DNA of 64,000 nucleotides, from contig NZ_JAINRC010000008.1 of the NCBI RefSeq assembly GCF_020400655.1, positions 310,001-374,000 of the forward strand. The letters run 5' to 3'. This document shows, piece after piece, positions 8,768 to 17,310 of the stretch. The notes beneath the pieces are model-generated. The model was not told where the DNA came from, did no database searches, and saw only the letters and a program-made list of their open reading frames with translations. The DNA is from Streptomyces spinosus (GTDB lineage: Bacteria; Actinomycetota; Actinomycetes; Streptomycetales; Streptomycetaceae). The first letter of the stretch is position 1; the number at the start of each line of letters is the position of its first letter. Position numbers and translations under genes: made by a program.

Positions 8768-10690
8768 ATGGGCGTACGCAGGGATCTGGGACGGGCACGG
8801 CGGCGCGCCGATCTCGCGGACCGCGCCGCGGTGGAGGTCGTCCGGGACGCCACGGGCGCGGTCCGCGAGGTACGCGCCGCGCCCCTGGCTCCCCCGCTCA
8901 CCACGGGCACCCTGGCCGACCTGCCGTTCACGCACGCGGCCGAGACCCCCGACGCCGTGCTGCTGCGCCGCCGCGACCGCGGCGGCGCCTGGCACCCGGT
9001 GACGGCGTCCGCCTTCGCCGCCGAGGTCGCCGCCGTCGCCAAGGGGCTCGTCGCCGCCGGGCTCGGACCCGGCGACCGGGTCGCGGTGATGTCCCGCACC
9101 CGCTACGAGTGGACCGTCCTGGACTTCGCGATCTGGGCGGCCGGCGGCCAGTCCGTGCCGGTCTACCCGACCTCCTCCGCCGAGCAGGTCGAGTGGATCG
9201 TCCGCGACTCCGGGGCCCGGTTCGTCGTCACCGAGACCATGGCGAACGCGGCCACCGTCACCACCGGCACGGCCGGCCACCCGCACCCCCCGCGCCTGTG
9301 GCAGCTCGACGCCGGCGCCCTCGGCGACCTCACCGTCCTCGGCCGGGACCTCCCCGACGACGAACTCGCCAAGCGGCGCGGGGCGCTCGGCCCCGGCACC
9401 ATCGCGACCCTGTGCTACACCTCCGGCACCACCGGCCGCCCCAAGGGCTGCGTCCTCACCCACGCCAACCTGCACGCCGAGGCGGCCAACACCGTCGAGC
9501 TGCTGCACCCCGTCTTCCAGGCGGTCACCGGTCAGGCCGCGTCCACGCTGCTCTTCCTGCCGCTCGCCCACATCCTGGGCCGCACCCTCCAGCTCGCCTG
9601 CCTGCTGGCCCGCATCGAGACCGGCCACTTCCCGAGCGTGCGCCCCGACGAACTGCGGCCCGCGCTCAAGGAGTTCCGGCCCACCTTCCTGGTCGGGGTG
9701 CCGTACCTGTTCGAGAAGATCCACGAGACCGGGCGGGCCACCGCGGAGAAACTCGGCCGGGCCGCCTCCTTCGACCGCGCCGAACGCGTCGCCGTCCGCT
9801 TCGGCGAGGCCCACCTGCGGAAGTTCCTCGGCACCGGCAAGGGCCCGGGACCCGGCCTGTACGCCGCCCGGGCGCTGTACGACCTGCTGGTCTACCGCCG
9901 CATCCGCAAGGAACTGGGCGGCCGGACGCGGTACGCCATCAGCGGCGGCTCCCCACTGGACCGCGACCTCAACCTGTTCTTCCTCGCGGCCGGCATCGCC
10001 GTCTACGAGGGCTACGGACTGACCGAGACCAGCGCCGCCGCCACGATCGTGCCCCCGCTCAGCCCCCGCCCCGGCACGGTCGGCCGGCCGGTGCCGGGCG
10101 TCCGCGTGCGCCTCGCCGACGACGGGGAGGTACTGATCAGGGGCGGGGTGGTCTTCACGTCGTACTGGAACGACCCGGCCGCCACGGACGCCGTACTGCA
10201 CGACGGCTGGTTCGCGACCGGTGACCTCGGCGCGTTCGACGACGACGGCTACCTCAGCATCACCGGCCGCAAGAAGGACATCCTCGTCACCTCCGGCGGC
10301 AAGAACGTCTCGCCGTCCGTCCTGGAGGACCGGCTGCGCAGCCGCCCACCCGTCGGCCAGTGCCTGGTCGTCGGCGACAACCGGCCCTTCGTCGCCGCCC
10401 TGATCACCCTCGACGCGGCAGCGGTCGCCCACTGGCTGTCCGTACGGAAGCTGCCACCCGACACCCCGCTGTCCGCGCTGGTGCGCGACGAGCGACTGCG
10501 CGCCGAGGTGCAGAAGGCGGTCGACCACGCCAACGAGGCGGTCTCCCGCGCCGAGTCGATCCGCGCGTTCACGCTGGTCGAGGGCGAGTTCACCGAGGAG
10601 AACGGGCTGCTGACCCCGTCGCTGAAGGTCAAGCGGCACGCGGTGACGGCCGCGTACGCGGAGCAGATCGAGGAGCTGTACCGGCGCTGA
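8768..10690 (+). CDS. fadD: Long-chain fatty acyl-CoA synthetase (AMP-forming)
   Basis: A 640-residue ANL-superfamily enzyme that activates a fatty acid to acyl-AMP and then acyl-CoA. Conserved motifs are the AMP-binding P-loop YTSGTTGRPKG near residue 217, GYGLTETSAA near 415, the hinge region with GWFATGDLG, and the C-terminal GRKKDILVTSGGKNVSP. It is closest in layout to FadD15-type long-chain ligases. The ATG at 8768 has a GGGAG site nearby; an in-frame ATG at 8729 would add 13 residues and cannot be excluded. It is monocistronic and convergent with the rodlin gene. Cytoplasmic or membrane-associated. Confidence 0.88.
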   Translation: MGVRRDLGRARRRADLADRAAVEVVRDATGAVREVRAAPLAPPLTTGTLADLPFTHAAETPDAVLLRRRDRGGAWHPVTASAFAAEVAAVAKGLVAAGLGPGDRVAVMSRTRYEWTVLDFAIWAAGGQSVPVYPTSSAEQVEWIVRDSGARFVVTETMANAATVTTGTAGHPHPPRLWQLDAGALGDLTVLGRDLPDDELAKRRGALGPGTIATLCYTSGTTGRPKGCVLTHANLHAEAANTVELLHPVFQAVTGQAASTLLFLPLAHILGRTLQLACLLARIETGHFPSVRPDELRPALKEFRPTFLVGVPYLFEKIHETGRATAEKLGRAASFDRAERVAVRFGEAHLRKFLGTGKGPGPGLYAARALYDLLVYRRIRKELGGRTRYAISGGSPLDRDLNLFFLAAGIAVYEGYGLTETSAAATIVPPLSPRPGTVGRPVPGVRVRLADDGEVLIRGGVVFTSYWNDPAATDAVLHDGWFATGDLGAFDDDGYLSITGRKKDILVTSGGKNVSPSVLEDRLRSRPPVGQCLVVGDNRPFVAALITLDAAAVAHWLSVRKLPPDTPLSALVRDERLRAEVQKAVDHANEAVSRAESIRAFTLVEGEFTEENGLLTPSLKVKRHAVTAAYAEQIEELYRR

Positions 10691-10735
10691 CGGCGAGCGG
10701 GCCACCGCCGGCACGCCGAAGCGGGCCGCCGCATC

Positions 10736-10763
10736 ACCCGGCGACCCGCTCCGATCGCCGGGT
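10736..10763. terminator. Hairpin between fadD and the rodlin gene
   Basis: ACCCGGCGA pairs with TCGCCGGGT across a 10-nt loop in the 72-bp convergent gap. It reaches the last stop codon of the rodlin gene and probably terminates both transcripts. Confidence 0.5.
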
Positions 10764-11161
10764 CAGTGCTCGCTGTTCTGGGACAGGACCGACACGTCCT
10801 CCAACAGGTGCGCCAGCGCGCCGTCGCGCTTGACGTTCGAGGAGTTCTCGGTGCACTGCTGCTGCATGTGGTCCGACAGGATCGGGATGTCCTGGACGTT
10901 GACACCCGCGAGGGCGCCGACGCCGACCGGAAGGTCGTTCACCGCGATGCACGGCTTGTTGAAAGAACCCTGGATCAGGGCGATCTGCGGGCTCATCTTC
11001 CCGTACGTGGCCGAGTTGCCGTAGGCCTGCCATCCCGCGTTGCCGTTCGCGACGGCCGGCCCGTCGTCGTTTCCGAGCGCCAGCGCCTGCGGCGCCGCGG
11101 CGGCGGAGGCACCCAGGGCGGAAGCGGCGACGGCCGCAGTGGCAACAATCTTCTTGATCAC
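10763..11161 (-). CDS. rdlB: Rodlin protein RdlB
   Basis: A 132-residue secreted protein with a cleavable signal peptide (MIKKIVATAAVAAS..., cleavage after about residue 28) and the rodlin body: GNDDGPAVANGN, FNKPCIAV, a second cysteine in QQQCTENS, and a C-terminal LAHLLEDVSVLS. Rodlins assemble into the paired rodlets on aerial hyphae and spores together with chaplin amyloid. I assign it as RdlB from the IQGSFNKPCIAV segment and because it lies on the fadD side of the divergent pair, as in S. coelicolor from memory. It is divergent from rdlA with a 245-bp intergenic region. Confidence 0.93.
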   Translation of the reverse strand: MIKKIVATAAVAASALGASAAAAPQALALGNDDGPAVANGNAGWQAYGNSATYGKMSPQIALIQGSFNKPCIAVNDLPVGVGALAGVNVQDIPILSDHMQQQCTENSSNVKRDGALAHLLEDVSVLSQNSEH

Positions 11162-11406
11162 TGGCCAGTCCTTTCAGAGGAAACCCCGTAGCGGAGCGCT
11201 GTGGTCAACTCCGCGGCCTGCCCGGGGTTTCTCCCGTTCACCCTGTCGGCCGACGAGATGGACTGGTGGTGTGGTTTTCGGATCGGCGACCTCCTGTCAT
11301 CGCCCGGAGGTGTGCGCTCCAACCGGGTGAATCGGCGGAACCATTTCCGAGGCGCCGGGTTGATGAGGCCGTAGGGCATGCGTTGTTATGAGGAAAGGAA
11401 CGCGAA
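11162..11406. promoter_or_regulatory. Divergent rodlin promoter region
   Basis: The 245 bp between the two rodlin starts must carry both promoters. Each gene has a purine-rich ribosome-binding site (GAAAGGA for rdlB, GAGGAAAGG for rdlA). In S. coelicolor rodlins are expressed during aerial growth under the bld cascade (established knowledge); I did not identify specific sigma-factor boxes. Confidence 0.55.
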
Positions 11407-11805
11407 GTGTTCAAGAAGGCAATGGTCTCCGCCGCGACCGCCGCTTCTGTCGTGGGAATGGCGGTGGCGGCCGCGCCGCAGGCGCTTGCCATCGGCAACG
11501 ACGACGGACCGACCGTCGCGAATGGCAACGGCGCCGTGTCGTCGTTCGGCAATTCGGCGACGAAGGGCAACATGAGCCCGCAGCTCTCCCTGGTGCAGGG
11601 CTCGCTCAACAAGCCGTGCCTCGGTGTCCAGGACGTCGACGTCGCCGTCGACGCCGCCATCGGTGGCACGGTCCAGGACATCCCGGTCCTCTCGGACCAC
11701 CTGCAGCAGCAGTGCTCCGACAACTCGACGAACGCCAAGCGCGACGGCGCGCTCTCCCATGTCCTGGAGGACGTGTCGGTCCTCTCGGCCAACGGCGAGA
11801 GCTGA
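11407..11805 (+). CDS. rdlA: Rodlin protein RdlA
   Basis: A 132-residue paralogue of the divergent rodlin: signal peptide to about residue 28, then GNDDGPTVANGNGAV, SLNKPCLGV and QQQCSDNST with the two conserved cysteines, ending LSHVLEDVSVLSANGES. The start codon is GTG with a GGAAAGG site upstream. It faces the short chaplin gene and ends in a terminator hairpin. RdlA and RdlB together give the rodlet texture of the aerial surface. The A/B assignment rests on sequence resemblance and position. Confidence 0.93.
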   Translation: MFKKAMVSAATAASVVGMAVAAAPQALAIGNDDGPTVANGNGAVSSFGNSATKGNMSPQLSLVQGSLNKPCLGVQDVDVAVDAAIGGTVQDIPVLSDHLQQQCSDNSTNAKRDGALSHVLEDVSVLSANGES

Positions 11806-11817
11806 GCCGGTCTGTTC

Positions 11818-11863
11818 GGCCCGGGCCGTCCGCTGTGTCGTCTGCGGACCGCCCGGGCTTTTT
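11818..11863 (+). terminator. Intrinsic terminator after rdlA
   Basis: A 16-nt stem (GGCCCGGGCCGTCCGC / GCGGACCGCCCGGGCT, two mismatches) with a 10-nt loop is followed by a run of T. It lies 13 bp after the rdlA stop. Confidence 0.8.
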
Positions 11864-12040
11864 CGTCGAATTCGGGCGGAGAACAGCGCTGAGGAAGGGG
11901 TGCGATCGAGTGATTGTCGAGCTCTCCGCGTTCTGCGGCCTTCCGATGTGTCTATCCCTCGTTCCGTGCCCCGACCGTTCACGTCGTGCTCACTCGGTTC
12001 TGGCCGTCATTGGGGCATGACCCCAAAGAAGGGAACATCC

Positions 12041-12283
12041 ATGAAGAAGACAGCTGCTGCCGTTGCGGGCGCCATCCTGGCCCTGAGCCTGGCCGGGCCC
12101 GCCTTCGCCGACTCCGAGGCCAACGGCGCCGCCGCGCACTCCCCGGGCCTCCTGTCCGGGAACGTCGTCCAGATTCCGATCCACATTCCGATCAACATCT
12201 GCGGCAACACGGTCAACGTCATCGGTGCGCTGAACCCGGCGGCCGGCAACACCTGCATCAACGGGGACATCCACAAGAAGTGA
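12041..12283 (+). CDS. chpD: Short chaplin (ChpD-like)
   Basis: An 80-residue secreted protein: signal peptide to about residue 23 (AGPAFA), then one chaplin domain with SPGLLSGNVVQIPIHIPIN, Cys54 in CGNT and Cys72 in GNTC, which form the disulfide loop of short chaplins. Chaplins self-assemble into amyloid fibrils that lower surface tension and coat aerial hyphae. The start follows a GAAGGG site. The C-terminal NGDIHKK tail is slightly longer than usual. It lies next to rdlA, matching chpD in S. coelicolor from memory. Confidence 0.9.
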   Translation: MKKTAAAVAGAILALSLAGPAFADSEANGAAAHSPGLLSGNVVQIPIHIPINICGNTVNVIGALNPAAGNTCINGDIHKK

Positions 12284-12321
12284 CGACGCGGCACGAGGCA
12301 CCAGCCCCGGCCGCGGACTGA

Positions 12322-12367
12322 CCGGCCCCGGACCGCTGATCCGTCGATTCCGCGTTCCGGGGCCGGC
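12322..12367 (+). terminator. Intrinsic terminator after the short chaplin
   Basis: CCGGCCCCGGA pairs with TCCGGGGCCGG around a 23-nt loop, about 40 bp after the chaplin stop. Confidence 0.65.
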
Positions 12368-12402
12368 CTCCCCCCCTTCCTCGAGCAGGACAGACCACGA
12401 GG

Positions 12403-12858
12403 ATGCGACGGAGTCCGGCAAGGCCGCGGCCGCGGTCGCGGTCGCGGCCGCTGTCCGGTGACGCCGTCCAGGCCTCCTTCCGGCGGCAGGACGAGCCCTC
12501 CGCCGTACGGCGGAGAGGAGACCGCCCCGCGTCCCCACGGTGGAGCCGACGGGACGCCCCCGGCGACGGCCACGGCACGCTTCCCGGTGGCGGGCACATC
12601 ACAGCACCGGGCGCCGGCGAGACCGCGCCCCCGTTCACCGGTCACACCCCACCGCCCGGCGGTGGGGACGGCGAGTTCGCCGGACAGCCGCCCATGCCGC
12701 CGCTCACCGGTGGTGCCCGCCCGGCGCTGATCGCGACGCCGGCCGTCGGCGCTGCCCTGTTCGCCGTCGGGCCGACCCTGTACCGGCGAGGCCGTCGCGC
12801 CTTACGCCGTCGGCGCCCGGATGCCGCACTCACCCGCTTCCGCACCCGCGCCCCGTAG
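12403..12858 (+). pseudogene. Possible remnant of a sortase-anchored surface protein (long chaplin?)
   Basis: The last third of this frame encodes a Pro/Gly-rich linker followed by PPLTGGARP, a hydrophobic stretch (ALIATPAVGAALFAVG) and an RRGRRALRRR tail. That is the layout of an LPXTG-type cell-wall sorting signal like the tail of long chaplins. The upstream part of the frame is arginine-rich and unlike a signal peptide or chaplin domain. Other frames just upstream also read like surface-protein linker (for example PPSGGRTSPPPYGGEE from 12458), which suggests frameshifts. In S. coelicolor a long chaplin, chpA, sits beside chpD, so this may be its decayed locus. Alternative: a small intact but atypical protein. 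Tentative. Confidence 0.4.
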
Positions 12859-13080
12859 CGGCGGCAAGTCCCGTACTCTGCGCCTCCCCACTTCCGGAAC
12901 CATCGCGTATGCCGGCCGCGGTCCGCTTGCCCGTGCAGCGCGCGCCATTCACTCGTGTGGGGGTTCGGCGGGCCGAAAGCGATATCCGCACCGGCATCAG
13001 TCGTATTGATATGACTGCGCGCCGGTCGCCGGATGACGCGCCGCCGCGACATCGAGTGGCGGGTGCAGAAAGGAGCGGGC

Positions 13081-14358
13081 ATGGCTCCGCAACAGCGCAG
13101 GGCCCGGGCCGGGCGACCGGCCACCGTCATCGCGGCGGCGCTCTTCGCGTCGGCCGCCCTGGCGGCCGGCCCAGGGCTCGCCGTGGACCGCCCGGGACCG
13201 ACGGGGGCCGCCGTCCCGGCCACTCCCGTCCCGACGACTCCGACGACGACGGCGCCCTCCCCCTCGCTCCTCCCCCCGGCCACGCCTCCGGTGCCGATCC
13301 CCCCGCCGTCGCGGACCCCCGTGCCGCCCGGCTCCGGCCGCCCTGTCGCGGCCTTCGGGGCGTTCCTCGACTCCGGTCCCCGCGGTGTCGCTCGCATGGC
13401 CGAGTTGAGTCACTGGCTCGGCGGGACCGAGTTGAAGGTCGCCCACACCTATCTGCCCGGGGGCCGCTGGCAGGACATCGAGGGGGCGCCCGGCTTCCTG
13501 GACGCCTGGGCGCAGTGGCGGCGTGAGAAGGCGGACCGGATGCTCGTGCTGAACGTGCCGATGCAGGAGCGCAACGAGGAGAACCTCTCGGACGCCCAGG
13601 TGCGGTGGCTGCTGCGGCAGGCCGCGGGCGGCGCGTTCGACCACCACTTCAAGACCCTCGCCGAGCGGCTGGTGGAACTGCGGGTGCCGGACACGGTGAT
13701 CGTGCTGGGCTGGGAGATGAACGGCATCACCTACACCCACCGCTGCGGGCCGGACCCTGCCGCCTGGAAGACGTACTGGAACAGGATCGTCGCCACCATG
13801 CGCTCGGTGCCCGGGCAGAGGTTCCGGTTCGACTTCACGCCGAGCCGGGGCCGGGACGCCGTACCGTGGACGGAGTGTTATCCCGGTGACGCCACGGTCG
13901 ACGTCATCGGCATGGACGCCTACGACCAGCCCAGCGGGCTGTCGTTCGACGAACAGGTCACCGAGCCCTACGGCCTCCAGCAGCACGTCGACTTCGCGAA
14001 AGCCCACGGCAAGGCCGTCTCCTATCCGGAATGGGGACTCTTCCGCAACGGTGACAACCCGGAGTACATGCGGCGCATGCTCGACTGGATCGACGAGCAC
14101 CGACCGCTGTACAACACGCTGACCGACTACTGCCCGCACGGCGTGTGGCAGTGCTCGGCCAACCCCCGCTCGTCCCGGATCTACCGGGCCGCCCTGTACG
14201 GCCGCGGCGAGCAGTCGGCCCAGGTGCCCACGCCGCCTCCGGCGCCCGCACCCGAGCCGACGCTCACCACCAAGCCCGCGAAGGACTGCTCGCCGCCGGC
14301 CCTGGCCGGCTGGGTCGCGTACTGGCTCGGCGAGTCACCCTGCGCCCCCTTCGACTGA
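13081..14358 (+). CDS. Secreted glycoside hydrolase, family 26-like
   Basis: A 425-residue secreted enzyme: signal peptide, a Pro/Thr/Ser-rich linker (about residues 40-90), then a (beta/alpha)8 domain resembling GH26 beta-mannanases and related endoglycanases. The likely acid/base is Glu212 in GWEMNG and the nucleophile Glu317 in YPEWG; VIGMDAYD and WKTYWNRIVATMR are also GH26-like. A short C-terminal segment with cysteines follows a second Pro-rich linker. The ATG at 13081 is preferred over one at 13033 for its GGAG site. It converges on an exopolysaccharide operon, so it may trim or process that polymer (inference). Confidence 0.8.
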   Translation: MAPQQRRARAGRPATVIAAALFASAALAAGPGLAVDRPGPTGAAVPATPVPTTPTTTAPSPSLLPPATPPVPIPPPSRTPVPPGSGRPVAAFGAFLDSGPRGVARMAELSHWLGGTELKVAHTYLPGGRWQDIEGAPGFLDAWAQWRREKADRMLVLNVPMQERNEENLSDAQVRWLLRQAAGGAFDHHFKTLAERLVELRVPDTVIVLGWEMNGITYTHRCGPDPAAWKTYWNRIVATMRSVPGQRFRFDFTPSRGRDAVPWTECYPGDATVDVIGMDAYDQPSGLSFDEQVTEPYGLQQHVDFAKAHGKAVSYPEWGLFRNGDNPEYMRRMLDWIDEHRPLYNTLTDYCPHGVWQCSANPRSSRIYRAALYGRGEQSAQVPTPPPAPAPEPTLTTKPAKDCSPPALAGWVAYWLGESPCAPFD

Positions 14359-14372
14359 GGGTCGCGCAGCCG

Positions 14373-15512
14373 TCAGCGCCGGGTGCGCTCCTGCCACCGG
14401 AGCAGCACCTCCCTGCCCCGCTGCCGGGCGTTCGCGTCGCACAGCGCGGCCATCAGCAGCGGGGCGGTGCGCCGCCGGGCCATGAGCAGCCGTCTGTTGA
14501 CGACCTGTTCGGGCCGCCAGTGCCGTTTGTACGGTTCGTCTCCGCGCAGCAGGCTCAGCGTGCGGGCTTCGCCGCCGCCGGTGTACTCGGCGCAGGCGTC
14601 CAGCAGCATCACCGCCACGTCCACCTTCTGCCGGCGCAGGTCAGGGTGGGCGCCGTACAGGTAGCCGCCGGCCAGGCTGCCCGAGACGAGGGTCACGTCG
14701 ACGGCCACCACGTCGTCGCCGATGCGGAACTCGGTGACCACCGCGTTGCCCGAGCGCACCATCGAGCCCACCGCGCGCACCAGATGCCGGCGGAACCGGG
14801 GTCTGAGGTGCTCCTCCGTCACCTTCCGGTCCTGCCACTGCAACCGGTGCAGCTCCAGCAGTCGGCCGATCGCCGCGTCCACCTCGTCCGGGCCCACCGC
14901 CCGCCGTTGGACACCCAGCGTGGTCAGCCTGCGCAGCTTCGCCCGCACCCGCTGGCCGGCCTTGCCCGAGGGCAGCCTGGCGATCAGCTCGTCCATGGGT
15001 ACGGCGGGCAGCTCCAGGCACATCGAGTCGCTCACCGTGCGGCGAGGCCCGCGCCAGCGGTCGTAGATCCGCTCCACCGCGCCACCCGGGCGTACCTCGC
15101 GGAAGTCGATCAGCGCCGTGCCCGCCGCGTCCGCGAGCGCATCGGTGAGCGCGCCGGCCGCCCGGCCGCTGTCGCCGTCGTCCAGCAGCACGTCGGCGTA
15201 GTCGGAGATCGTCCCGCCGAGCGGCACCAGCGCGGGCAGCGGCCGGTGGACCAGCATCAGCGGCGCGGCGGCCACCAGTTCCCGTCCTGCGTGCACCACC
15301 AGCAGCCGAAGCCGCCCGGGCGGGCCGTACGACAGCCACCACGAGTGCAGCCAGGCATGGCTCTGGAACGGGGTCGCGGCGGAGCAGCGTGCGAAGAGCC
15401 GCCCCCAGGCGGGGGCCAGCGCGGTGAATCTGTCCTCGTCGGTGACGAGTTCGCTGATCAGTCCCGTGGCGCGGGCGGGGCGCGCGGTGCCCGCCGGGTA
15501 CGTGGCGATCAC
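14373..15512 (-). CDS. CelD/BcsL-type GNAT acetyltransferase
   Basis: A 379-residue cytoplasmic protein of the CelD/BcsL (Acetyltransf_6) group found in exopolysaccharide and cellulose clusters. Typical segments are ATPFQSHAWLHSWW near the N-terminus and GGYLYGAHPDLRRQKVDVAVM in the C-terminal GNAT half. It may acylate a sugar nucleotide or lipid-linked sugar. The GTG start overlaps the stop of the chain-length gene (GTGA), so it is translationally coupled as the last gene of the nine-gene minus-strand operon. Confidence 0.82.
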   Translation of the reverse strand: MIATYPAGTARPARATGLISELVTDEDRFTALAPAWGRLFARCSAATPFQSHAWLHSWWLSYGPPGRLRLLVVHAGRELVAAAPLMLVHRPLPALVPLGGTISDYADVLLDDGDSGRAAGALTDALADAAGTALIDFREVRPGGAVERIYDRWRGPRRTVSDSMCLELPAVPMDELIARLPSGKAGQRVRAKLRRLTTLGVQRRAVGPDEVDAAIGRLLELHRLQWQDRKVTEEHLRPRFRRHLVRAVGSMVRSGNAVVTEFRIGDDVVAVDVTLVSGSLAGGYLYGAHPDLRRQKVDVAVMLLDACAEYTGGGEARTLSLLRGDEPYKRHWRPEQVVNRRLLMARRRTAPLLMAALCDANARQRGREVLLRWQERTRR

Positions 15513-16156
15513 AGCTGGCCGTGTGCGTCGGCGGCGACGGCCGGACCGGGCACCGTAGGCGACGGCGTGATCTCCTCCGCGGCACGCCGCCTGGGCCGTA
15601 CCAGCAGCGCGAGGGCGCCGAGCAGCCCGCCCGCGCTCGCGCCGACCAGTCCGGTCACCGCGGCGGACGGCGAGGCGGGCGCGCTGGGCTTGCCGGCGCG
15701 GGAGAACTGCAGTAGTCCGACGTGGGTGTCGGCCTTGACGGCGTCGGCGTGCCGGATGAGCGCGCGGGCGACGGCGTTGGCCATGTCGGCGGCCTGGTCC
15801 GGGCGGACGGAGGTGGCGGAGACGGCGACCATGGGGGCGTCCGGCGAGGTCGCGGTGCGCACGCTGTCGCGCAGGGTGCGCACCGGGACCCCGGCCCACA
15901 CCTGGGCGTCGCCGAGCACCGCCACCTGGGTGGCGACCCGGCCGTAGGCCTGTGCGAAACCGAGCGCGGTGGCGGTGTCGGTCCGCTCGCCGGGAACGGC
16001 GACCACGTAGCTGGTCGCCGTGTACTCCGGAGCCTTCAGCACGCCGTAGCCGCCGCCCAGCAGGCCGCCCGCCAGGACACCGGCCGCCACGAGCGACCAG
16101 GGCGGGAGCGCGCGGAGACGGGAGGTCCGGCGGTGCGGGACGTGGTTCTCGGTCAT
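15509..16156 (-). CDS. Wzz-like polysaccharide chain-length regulator
   Basis: A 215-residue membrane protein with one hydrophobic segment near the N-terminus (LVAAGVLAGGLLGGGYGVL) and one near the C-terminus (AVTGLVGASAGGLLGALALL), enclosing an extracytoplasmic domain of about 120 residues. This is the layout of Wzz/Wzc-N polysaccharide co-polymerases; there is no attached tyrosine kinase. It should control chain length of the polymer made by this operon. Start and stop both overlap neighbours (ATGA upstream, GTGA downstream). Confidence 0.8.
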   Translation of the reverse strand: MTENHVPHRRTSRLRALPPWSLVAAGVLAGGLLGGGYGVLKAPEYTATSYVVAVPGERTDTATALGFAQAYGRVATQVAVLGDAQVWAGVPVRTLRDSVRTATSPDAPMVAVSATSVRPDQAADMANAVARALIRHADAVKADTHVGLLQFSRAGKPSAPASPSAAVTGLVGASAGGLLGALALLVRPRRRAAEEITPSPTVPGPAVAADAHGQL

Positions 16157-17310
16157 GACGGGATGACTCCCTCGGGGGATCGGGACGGGGGGACCGTGCG
16201 GGCGAGCGCCGCCGCGTAGACGTCCATGAGCCGGGCGGCGCTGCGGGTGATGCAGTAGTGGCGGGCCGCCTCGGGGGCGGTGCGCGGACCGGGCCCGGCG
16301 GCGCGCACCTCGGCGAGCGCGCGGGCGTAGGCGCCGGCGTCGCACGGGACCCGCACCGCGTCCGGGGCGGCCCCGGGCGGCAGGTCCTCCAGGGCGGGGC
16401 AGGAGCCGTAGCGCACCGGAAGGCCGGCCGCCAGCGCCTCCACGACCGCGAGGCCGAACGCCTCCTCGGGGGAGGGCGCGGCGAGCACGTCCATCGCCGA
16501 GGCCAGCGCGGGCAGGCCGGGCCCGGCCGAGCCGTCCGGCAGGTACGGCCGCTCCCCGGTGAACAGCACCCGCCCGGCGACGCCCGCCTCCCGCGCGGCC
16601 CGCCGCAGCGCGCTCTCCTGCGGCCCGCCGCCGACCAGCAGCAGCCGGCAGTCGGCGGGCAGCCGGGTGAGGGCGTGGATCAGCACGTCGAAGCGTTTGC
16701 CGGGGACGAGCCGGCCGATGCCGCCGATGACGAACGCGTCGGCGGGCAGCCCGAGCCGGTCGCGGGTGCGCCGGCGGGCGTCCGGGTCGAAGGCGAACCG
16801 CGCCAGGTCGATGCCGTTGGGCACGACCTCGACGCGCGGCTCGGGCACCCCCCAGCGGGCGAGCCGGGCGGCGACCGTGGGGGAGACGGCGACGGTGGAC
16901 CGGCCCAGCCGCTCGCCCAGCAGGTACAGCGCGCGCACCCCGGCGGTCAGCGGCCGGCCCTCCAGCTGCGAGTCGCCGAGGGAGTGTTCGGTGGCGACGA
17001 CCGCGCGGACCCCGGCCAGCCGGGCGGCGATCCGGCCGTACAGGCAGGCCCGGTACAGATGGGTGTGCACGAGGTCGTACCGGCCGCGCCGGATGTGCCG
17101 GGCCAGCCGGGGCAGCGCGGCAAGGTCCCGGTTCCCGGTCATGCCGAGGTGGGTCACCGGGACCCCGTCGGCGGCCAGGCCGTCGGCCACCGGACCGGGG
17201 TTGGTCAGGGTCACCACCTCGCACGCCACCGGCAGGTGCCGCAGCAGCAGCCGCAATTGCTGTTCGGCACCGCCCACGCCGAGCCCGGTGATGATGTGCA
17301 GGGCCTTCAC
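16153..17310 (-). CDS. GT4-family glycosyltransferase
   Basis: A 385-residue two-Rossmann-domain glycosyltransferase. The N-terminal segment HIITGLGVGGAEQQLRLLLRHL and the C-terminal GRLVPGKRFDVLIHAL, PSPEEAFGLAVVEALAAGLPV with the EX7E motif are diagnostic of GT4 retaining enzymes. It adds a sugar to the lipid-linked repeat unit on the cytoplasmic side. The GTG start overlaps the stop of the deacetylase gene (GTGA). Confidence 0.88.
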   Translation of the reverse strand: MKALHIITGLGVGGAEQQLRLLLRHLPVACEVVTLTNPGPVADGLAADGVPVTHLGMTGNRDLAALPRLARHIRRGRYDLVHTHLYRACLYGRIAARLAGVRAVVATEHSLGDSQLEGRPLTAGVRALYLLGERLGRSTVAVSPTVAARLARWGVPEPRVEVVPNGIDLARFAFDPDARRRTRDRLGLPADAFVIGGIGRLVPGKRFDVLIHALTRLPADCRLLLVGGGPQESALRRAAREAGVAGRVLFTGERPYLPDGSAGPGLPALASAMDVLAAPSPEEAFGLAVVEALAAGLPVRYGSCPALEDLPPGAAPDAVRVPCDAGAYARALAEVRAAGPGPRTAPEAARHYCITRSAARLMDVYAAALARTVPPSRSPEGVIPS

